10,359 nt of DNA from DATKYK01 sp034430255 (GTDB lineage: Bacteria; Chloroflexota; Dehalococcoidia; E44-bin15): contig DAOUEU010000042.1 of assembly GCA_034430255.1 (NCBI GenBank), positions 1-10,359 on the forward strand. Direction: 5' to 3'. Positions 5,828 through 10,359 of the stretch are shown piece by piece (positions within the stretch are counted from its first letter, which is position 1; each line of letters opens with the position of its first letter). Below the pieces are notes generated by a model that did not search any database, was not told the DNA's origin, and was given only the letters and a program-made list of their open reading frames with translations. The position numbers and the translations under genes are program-made.

Positions 5828-6342
5828 ATTGGAAGTGGAAGTTGGTTTTTTCCTACTCCTGCATTTTCTTTCCAAAGCTCTTCATCGGTTTGAATCTGCC
5901 CTGTTCCACGGATATGCAAGATTCTGACATCTTCTCGCCGCAGGCTCTCGCTAACTAGAAGGTTGCGATGGCAAGAGGAAGGATTTTCTTCGGCACACAT
6001 CACGCAGATACGATATGTTTTCATTACTTCCAGAAGTTTATTAATTCCCTGTTTAAATGACTCTTTATTTTGCATTGCTTTATAGTCTGCTTTACCTGTT
6101 TGCGGTTTGTAGCATTCTGGGTCATTAGGGTGACCTCCCAACATATTGCCCAAATAGATGTACTGGATACCAGCTGCCCCAAGAATCCGCTCCAAATCGC
6201 GCGGGTTTGCGTATGAAGCCCATTGGCTGCCAGGATTGCTCCGTATGTCTACAAGAACTTCTATTTCGGCTTGAGTCAGCAACCGTACGAATGTCTCAGG
6301 CAGATGATTGCTGTGACCTATTGTATAGATAGACCCTTCCAT
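5824..6342 (-). CDS. DUF488 family protein (cassette gene 1)
   Basis: Biochemical role is unknown. The 172-residue protein carries a clear DUF488 set: YTIGHSN (residues 6-12), LVDIRSNPGSQW (30-41, with D32 and R34), YLGNMLGGHP (63-72) and CAEENPSSCHR (116-126, with C116, C124, H125 and R126). Conserved polar residues and cysteines suggest an enzyme or metal/nucleotide-binding protein, but none is proven. The ATG at 6342 shares one base with the TAA of the upstream ATPase gene (TAATG), and GAGG lies seven bases upstream, so translation is likely both direct and coupled. Its end overlaps the second DUF488 gene by four bases. A divergent paralogue so close by, plus the DuOB gene, marks a three-gene unit. 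Confidence 0.92.
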   Translation of the reverse strand: MEGSIYTIGHSNHLPETFVRLLTQAEIEVLVDIRSNPGSQWASYANPRDLERILGAAGIQYIYLGNMLGGHPNDPECYKPQTGKADYKAMQNKESFKQGINKLLEVMKTYRICVMCAEENPSSCHRNLLVSESLRREDVRILHIRGTGQIQTDEELWKENAGVGKNQLPLPI

Positions 6343-7862
6343 TATCTATCCTCTTTTGCAAGATCGCCTGTTTGAAAAATCCGCACCCTTCTTTTTGGCT
6401 CGCGGCCGGTGCTCTTCGAGGACAGGTGGTAGCGCTCGGCGAGCTGGTGCTGTAGCATGCGCAGGTAGGAGTTCTGCGGGCTGAGCTCCACTGTCTTTTG
6501 CCCCTCGATTACCTGGGCGATGGCCTCCTCCGCCTCCTTCGTGGCCAGGCTAATGGGTTCTTCGGTCACTTCCATATCGAATATATTGAACAGGGAACGC
6601 TCCATCTGCGATGTCTTGTTGTTTTTGAGCACGTAGATGGGGATGCCTGCAGCCTCGGCATCGCGAATGGCCTGCGGCTTCATTCGGTAATAGCTCTTGG
6701 AGGTCATAAGTAGATTGGCCCCGCTTACGTCGCTGGCAAGCTTCGCCGGCAGCTCCAGGCGCTTCACCGCCTGCTCAAGACGACTGCGATTGATGCCAAA
6801 GGGGTAGATTCTGGTAGTGGTGCCGGCAAGCGCTTTTCTTGCCGAGGGATCATCTGCAGGTTTCATCTGCTCTCTTCTCACCTCGGCGGTCTCGTCCATC
6901 CAGCGCACCTCCGGAGAGATGGGACGCCCGCGCAGCATTGAATCGACTATCTCAGCGACATCGGAGTGAACCGCCACGTGATACCAGTCTTGAATCTCGA
7001 CCACGATGTCGAAGGTGGGCGGTGCCTTTCTTTCCAGAATGGACTTCTGGGTGCGCCGCCTTTTAGCCTCCTCATCGCCAAGTGTCACCGTTTGGATGCC
7101 GCCGATGAGATCGGAAAGGGTGGGGTTCATGATCAGGTTACCCAGGGTGTTTCCATGTGCGGTGGCGATAAGCTGCACCCCACGCTCGGCGATGGTGCGC
7201 GATGCCTGGGCCTCAAGCTCGGTGCCGATCTCATCGATGACGATAACCTCGGGCATGTGGTTCTCCACCGCCTCGATCATTACGGCATGCTGGAGCTTGG
7301 GGGTGGTCACCTGCATCCTCCGTGCGTGCCCGATGGCGGGATGGGGGATGTCGCCATCGCCGGCGATCTCGTTAGAGGTATCAACAATCACCACTCGCTT
7401 CTTCAGGTCGTCAGCGAGCACGCGGGCCACCTCGCGAAGCATGGTAGTCTTACCTACACCGGGCCGGCCCAGCAGTAGGATACTCTTGCCCGATTCCACC
7501 AGGTCGGCAATTAGACCGAGTGTGCCGTATACCGCTCTACCGACGCGGCAGGTGAGCCCCACGATGCGCCCCTCGCGGTTTCTGATTGCGGATATTCGGT
7601 GGAGGGTGCGCTCGATACCCGCCCGATTGTCATCGCTGAAGGGGGCGATACGGGAAACAATATAATCGATATCCTCCTGGGAGACCTCCTTATTGCTGAG
7701 CACTACCTCGCGGTCGGGATAACGGGCCTCGGGTGGGCGACCCAGGTCCAATACAACCTCCAGGAGCTCGCTGCTGTTCTCCCGCTCCCGGAGCGGCTGC
7801 GCAATGTGGGGAGGCAGCCGCTCTAGCAGTGCATCGAGATCGTCAGTAATTCTCTTAAACAT
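6342..7862 (-). CDS. AAA/SpoIIIAA-like P-loop ATPase with C-terminal R3H domain (Ycf45-like)
   Basis: The protein belongs to a family of P-loop ATPases, related to SpoIIIAA and chloroplast Ycf45, whose members end in a single-stranded nucleic-acid-binding R3H domain; its precise job is not established. In 506 residues it shows Walker A GRPGVGKTT (132-140), Walker B VIVIDEIG (206-213), a sensor-like LIATAHGN (231-238), a middle region, and an R3H domain near 448-496 with R468-x3-H472 and the basic run EPKRRVRIF. The ATG at 7862 has GAGG six bases upstream, overlapping the stop of the preceding GNAT gene (8-base gap). It is the last high-GC gene before the DUF488 cassette. Family members often lie near tmk, so the cassette probably separates two ancestral neighbours; that is inference. 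Confidence 0.9.
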   Translation of the reverse strand: MFKRITDDLDALLERLPPHIAQPLRERENSSELLEVVLDLGRPPEARYPDREVVLSNKEVSQEDIDYIVSRIAPFSDDNRAGIERTLHRISAIRNREGRIVGLTCRVGRAVYGTLGLIADLVESGKSILLLGRPGVGKTTMLREVARVLADDLKKRVVIVDTSNEIAGDGDIPHPAIGHARRMQVTTPKLQHAVMIEAVENHMPEVIVIDEIGTELEAQASRTIAERGVQLIATAHGNTLGNLIMNPTLSDLIGGIQTVTLGDEEAKRRRTQKSILERKAPPTFDIVVEIQDWYHVAVHSDVAEIVDSMLRGRPISPEVRWMDETAEVRREQMKPADDPSARKALAGTTTRIYPFGINRSRLEQAVKRLELPAKLASDVSGANLLMTSKSYYRMKPQAIRDAEAAGIPIYVLKNNKTSQMERSLFNIFDMEVTEEPISLATKEAEEAIAQVIEGQKTVELSPQNSYLRMLQHQLAERYHLSSKSTGREPKRRVRIFQTGDLAKEDR

Positions 7863-7870
7863 TGCTTACC

Positions 7871-8794
7871 TCAGGCTCTAATCGGTATCGCCTGCGCTTC
7901 CCTGACCCTTAAGGCGACCTCCTTCAGCATGGTGTCGCACTCCGTTACCTGCTCAAAGCCGTTACTTTCCAGAATACCGGTCAGTTGTCCTTGAAAGGTA
8001 GGAACAACGCAGTATATGGGAGACTTACCGTCGAGGAACATAAGAGCATAGTTCACCAACCACCCAAGCCCATCCTCCCCCAATTGATGAGACACAATGT
8101 TAAAGCAGCCCTTTCCCTTGGTGGCGGTGATTTGCAGCCAGCCGGCCAGGCTACCTCGCCCCTGGAGTACAAATTCCCTGCGCTCATCAAGCCAGGAGCC
8201 CTGCTCCCTGCTTCCCTGCCACTCCTCCAGGGTCATCCCCTCGGCGGTGCGCACCGGGAGGGGGACAGCAGCAATATATAACTTGAAGAGTCCATGCTCA
8301 TCACTGCGGTCTCTGGTGCGGATCTGGTAGGGCTCCGGTGGTGCAGTTATATTATGTCTTGGTTTATCAACATGGCGGTAGAGGTAATCCTTAGTGTAGC
8401 ATGAGAAGCCGGCACGCCTCGCCCCATCGGCAAGGGGTGTAGCAGCGGGGAGGCGCAGGAAGAGTTTTCGTACTCCCCACTCCGCTGCTGCGGTGCTGAG
8501 CTGGTCCAGAAGGGCAATGCAGTGCTCCTCATCATCGGCCTTGAGATAATCGATCTGCCAGACAGTGGGCGCGGCACATCGCTTAACCGAAACCACACTG
8601 CTCGGGCGACCACCCTCCACTGATACCAGGGTGTGCCGTCTTCCTCTCAAGTGGAGCCAGTGCTCCAGGAAGACCACTGGAGAGAAAGGGCTTCTTCTGA
8701 GAAGGCTATTACGGGTGATAGCCTGGTTGGGAAGCTCCTCCCGTGAAAGGAAAAGATATGATAGCAGGTCAGTGGGATAAAGGGGTCGAATCAT
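7871..8794 (-). CDS. Tandem GNAT-like protein, function unknown
   Basis: I do not recognise a named function. The 307-residue protein seems to hold two GNAT-like (N-acetyltransferase) folds, about residues 1-145 and 155-297. The first opens with MIRPLYPTDL and ends around ARRAGFSCYTKDYLYRH. The second ends with VPTFQGQLTGILESNGFEQV, a typical GNAT C-terminal strand pattern. A canonical acetyl-CoA-binding Q/R-x2-G-x-G/A loop is not clear in either half, so the protein may be degenerate or may bind rather than acetylate. There are no signal or membrane segments. The ATG at 8794 overlaps the pdxT stop by four bases (ATGA), and the next gene follows eight bases later, so it is a true operon member. 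Its substrate cannot be inferred from the neighbours. Confidence 0.75.
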   Translation of the reverse strand: MIRPLYPTDLLSYLFLSREELPNQAITRNSLLRRSPFSPVVFLEHWLHLRGRRHTLVSVEGGRPSSVVSVKRCAAPTVWQIDYLKADDEEHCIALLDQLSTAAAEWGVRKLFLRLPAATPLADGARRAGFSCYTKDYLYRHVDKPRHNITAPPEPYQIRTRDRSDEHGLFKLYIAAVPLPVRTAEGMTLEEWQGSREQGSWLDERREFVLQGRGSLAGWLQITATKGKGCFNIVSHQLGEDGLGWLVNYALMFLDGKSPIYCVVPTFQGQLTGILESNGFEQVTECDTMLKEVALRVREAQAIPIRA

Positions 8795-9378
8795 CGCTTC
8801 AGGTCACCGTTGACCATGCTCAGGAAATAGGAGTGGAGCCTTAGGTCATCGGTCAGTTCAGGATGGAAGGCCAGAGCCAGCATATTGCCCTGCCTCGCCG
8901 CCACGCCGGAGCCGTCCGGCAGCCGTGCCAGCACTGCTACGCCCTCCCCCGCCCGATGGATAAAGGGTGCCCGAATAAACACACCGTGAAAGCGGGGCTC
9001 ACCGATAGCGGGTATCTCAAGGTCGGCCTCAAAGCTATCCACCTGCCGGCCAAAGGCGTTACGCCTCACCTCTATGTCCATAGCCCCCAGAGGCTTAGCA
9101 CCTGAATCCACCATTTTTCTTGACAGCAGAATCATGCCGGCACAGGTGCCCATTATGGGGAAGCCCTCATTACAAAGCCTGCTGATGGGCTTCATAAAAT
9201 CATACTCCACCATCAATTTGGATATGGTGGTGCTCTCCCCACCGGGGATAACGAGCCCGTCTAGGCCCTCAAGCTCCCGGGGCAGTCGAATGGGAAAAGC
9301 CTCTGCATCGAGGCGGAGTAAGAGAGCAATGTGCTCGGCAAAGTCCCCCTGAAGGGCTAGGACGCCGATTTTCTTCAC
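8791..9378 (-). CDS. pdxT: Pyridoxal 5'-phosphate synthase glutaminase subunit PdxT
   Basis: PdxT hydrolyses glutamine and passes ammonia to PdxS for the synthesis of pyridoxal 5'-phosphate. The 195-residue length is normal. Visible motifs are GVLALQGDFAEH (residues 5-16), IPGGEST (44-50), the nucleophile C79 in GTCAGM, R135 in GVFIRAPF, and the H172/E174 pair in AFHPE that completes the triad. The start is a GTG at 9378 backed by a strong Shine-Dalgarno. It follows pdxS by 39 bases and overlaps the next gene by four, so the two PLP synthase subunits and the GNAT-like protein are co-transcribed. Confidence 0.97.
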   Translation of the reverse strand: MKKIGVLALQGDFAEHIALLLRLDAEAFPIRLPRELEGLDGLVIPGGESTTISKLMVEYDFMKPISRLCNEGFPIMGTCAGMILLSRKMVDSGAKPLGAMDIEVRRNAFGRQVDSFEADLEIPAIGEPRFHGVFIRAPFIHRAGEGVAVLARLPDGSGVAARQGNMLALAFHPELTDDLRLHSYFLSMVNGDLKR

Positions 9379-9381
9379 GCT

Positions 9382-9388
9382 ACCTCCT
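9382..9388 (-). promoter_or_regulatory. Strong pdxT ribosome binding site
   Basis: AGGAGGT on the minus strand lies three to four bases before the GTG at 9378. It is nearly a full Shine-Dalgarno match and supports GTG as the pdxT start, giving the usual N-terminus MKKIGVLALQG. Confidence 0.8.
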
Positions 9389-9417
9389 AGCTATCCGCCC
9401 AAGCGCCTTTTATCCTC

Positions 9418-10299
9418 TTACCAGCCCCTGGAGGAGAGTAGGTTCTCCTCGGCTATAGTTTTTATGTCAAGACCTGGCATCGCTACCCCTAGACCCTTGG
9501 AGGCCTCGGCGATAATCTCCGGGTCGCGGTAGTGGGTTGTGGCCTTAACGATGGCTTTGGCCCTTACCTCCGGGTCGCTGGACTTGAAGATCCCGGAGCC
9601 GACGAACACGCCCTCCGCCCCCAGTTGCATCATGAGTGCCGCATCCGCCGGGGTGGCAATGCCGCCAGCGGCGAAGTTCACCACCGGCAGCCCTCCCGTT
9701 TTTTGTACCCTGGTAACCAGTTCCAGGGGAGCACCCAGGGCTTCAGCCTCAGCTACCAACTCGTCGGTGGTCATGCTCCCCAGCTTGCGGATTTCGTCCA
9801 TAACTGCCCTCATATGCCTCACCGCCTCCACGATATTCCCGGTGCCTGCCTCTCCCTTGGTTCTTATCATCGCCGCCCCCTCAGCGATCCGCCGTAGCGC
9901 CTCGCCCAGGTCACGGCAGCCACATACGAAGGGAACCTTGAAGTCGTGCTTCCAGATATGATGTCTTTCATCGGCCGGGGTCAATACCTCAGATTCATCG
10001 ATGAAGTCTACCCCGAGGCTCTCCAGGGCCTGAGCCTCCACAAAGTGACCGATACGGCACTTGGCCATTACCGGTATGGAGACCGTTTTCATAATGGCTT
10101 CAATAATAGTCGGGTCAGCCATACGGGCCACCCCGCCGGCGGCACGAATATCGGCGGGGACTCTCTCCAGCGCCATCACCGCGCAGGCACCGGCCTCCTC
10201 GGCAATCTTGGCCTGTTCGGCACTGACCACGTCCATAATTACCCCGCCCTTCAGCATCTGGGCCAGCCCGGTTTTTACTTTCCAAGTTCCTGTTTCCAT
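9418..10299 (-). CDS. pdxS: Pyridoxal 5'-phosphate synthase subunit PdxS
   Basis: PdxS is the synthase half of the DXP-independent vitamin B6 pathway. It condenses ribose 5-phosphate, glyceraldehyde 3-phosphate and ammonia from PdxT into pyridoxal 5'-phosphate, usually as a dodecamer of TIM barrels. The 293-residue protein is full length. D23 in GGVIMDVV, K80 in VMAKCRIGH (the first imine-forming lysine) and K148 in IRTKGEAGTG (the second lysine) match the family active site, and the phosphate-binding NFAAGGIATPADAA block (208-221) is intact. AAGGAG lies six bases before the ATG at 10299. It is the first gene seen of the operon; only 60 bases upstream are in view and no convincing promoter was found there. 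Confidence 0.98.
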   Translation of the reverse strand: METGTWKVKTGLAQMLKGGVIMDVVSAEQAKIAEEAGACAVMALERVPADIRAAGGVARMADPTIIEAIMKTVSIPVMAKCRIGHFVEAQALESLGVDFIDESEVLTPADERHHIWKHDFKVPFVCGCRDLGEALRRIAEGAAMIRTKGEAGTGNIVEAVRHMRAVMDEIRKLGSMTTDELVAEAEALGAPLELVTRVQKTGGLPVVNFAAGGIATPADAALMMQLGAEGVFVGSGIFKSSDPEVRAKAIVKATTHYRDPEIIAEASKGLGVAMPGLDIKTIAEENLLSSRGW

Positions 10300-10305
10300 G
10301 TCTTG

Positions 10306-10311
10306 CTCCTT
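10306..10311 (-). promoter_or_regulatory. pdxS ribosome binding site
   Basis: AAGGAG on the minus strand lies six bases before the ATG at 10299, a near-ideal spacing that fixes the start of pdxS. Confidence 0.75.
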
Positions 10312-10359
10312 GCCCCTCCAGTAAATTCACTATCTTCCTACAAAGGATTCTACTACTGT

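Noticed and set aside
5825..5875. Upstream start for the second DUF488 gene adding 16 residues (MERKCRSRKKPTSTSN)
   Set aside because: It would overlap the first DUF488 gene by about 50 bases, and the added residues match nothing in the family; the ATG at 5827 gives a standard ATGA overlap.
7006..7665. Open frame of 219 codons on the plus strand, antisense to the R3H ATPase
   Set aside because: It lies wholly within a confidently assigned GC-rich gene, has no recognisable domain and is rich in Ser, Arg and Pro, as expected for an antisense shadow.
10300..10359. Promoter for the pdxS operon
   Set aside because: A TAGAAT-like hexamer is present near the right edge, but no -35 partner can be seen within the window, so it cannot be supported.

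Overview
The window is one bacterial chromosome segment in which every supported gene lies on the minus strand, so it is read from right to left. The likely source is a member of the Chloroflexota (Dehalococcoidia-like). This is an inference from the gene set: PdxS/PdxT, an R3H-domain AAA ATPase upstream of tmk, and a PyrR-attenuated pyr operon. No marker here settles the taxonomy.

The right part (about 10300 to 6342) is a tightly packed operon. It holds pdxS and pdxT (pyridoxal 5'-phosphate synthase), a tandem GNAT-like protein and a 506-residue P-loop ATPase with a C-terminal R3H domain. Gene junctions here are short gaps or a 4-nt ATGA overlap.

The middle part (6342 to 4610) is a three-gene, visibly more AT-rich cassette. 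It holds two divergent DUF488 proteins joined by an ATGA overlap, then a 251-residue protein resembling the dual-OB (DuOB) family. The cassette is joined to the ATPase gene by a TAATG overlap and is followed by tmk (thymidylate kinase). It looks like an acquired accessory module placed inside a housekeeping operon. Its function is unknown, and a nucleic-acid-related or defence role is only a hypothesis.

The left-centre part (about 3948 to 434) is a pyrimidine operon pyrR-pyrB-pyrC. A strong sigma70-type promoter has its -35 box on the tmk stop codon. Its leader carries a complete PyrR attenuator: a PyrR-binding hairpin matching the known consensus, a mutually exclusive antiterminator, and a terminator whose 3' arm contains the pyrR Shine-Dalgarno. 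PyrB is unusual. It has an intact catalytic chain with an internal insertion of about 33 residues and a C-terminal four-cysteine domain resembling the zinc domain of PyrI, but no PyrI nucleotide-binding domain.

The left edge (434 to 1) holds a palindrome-rich, REP-like spacer with a 32-bp perfect palindrome and repeated GTAGG-type motifs. Next to it is the N-terminal part of a REP-associated tyrosine (HUH, Y1) transposase that runs off the window.
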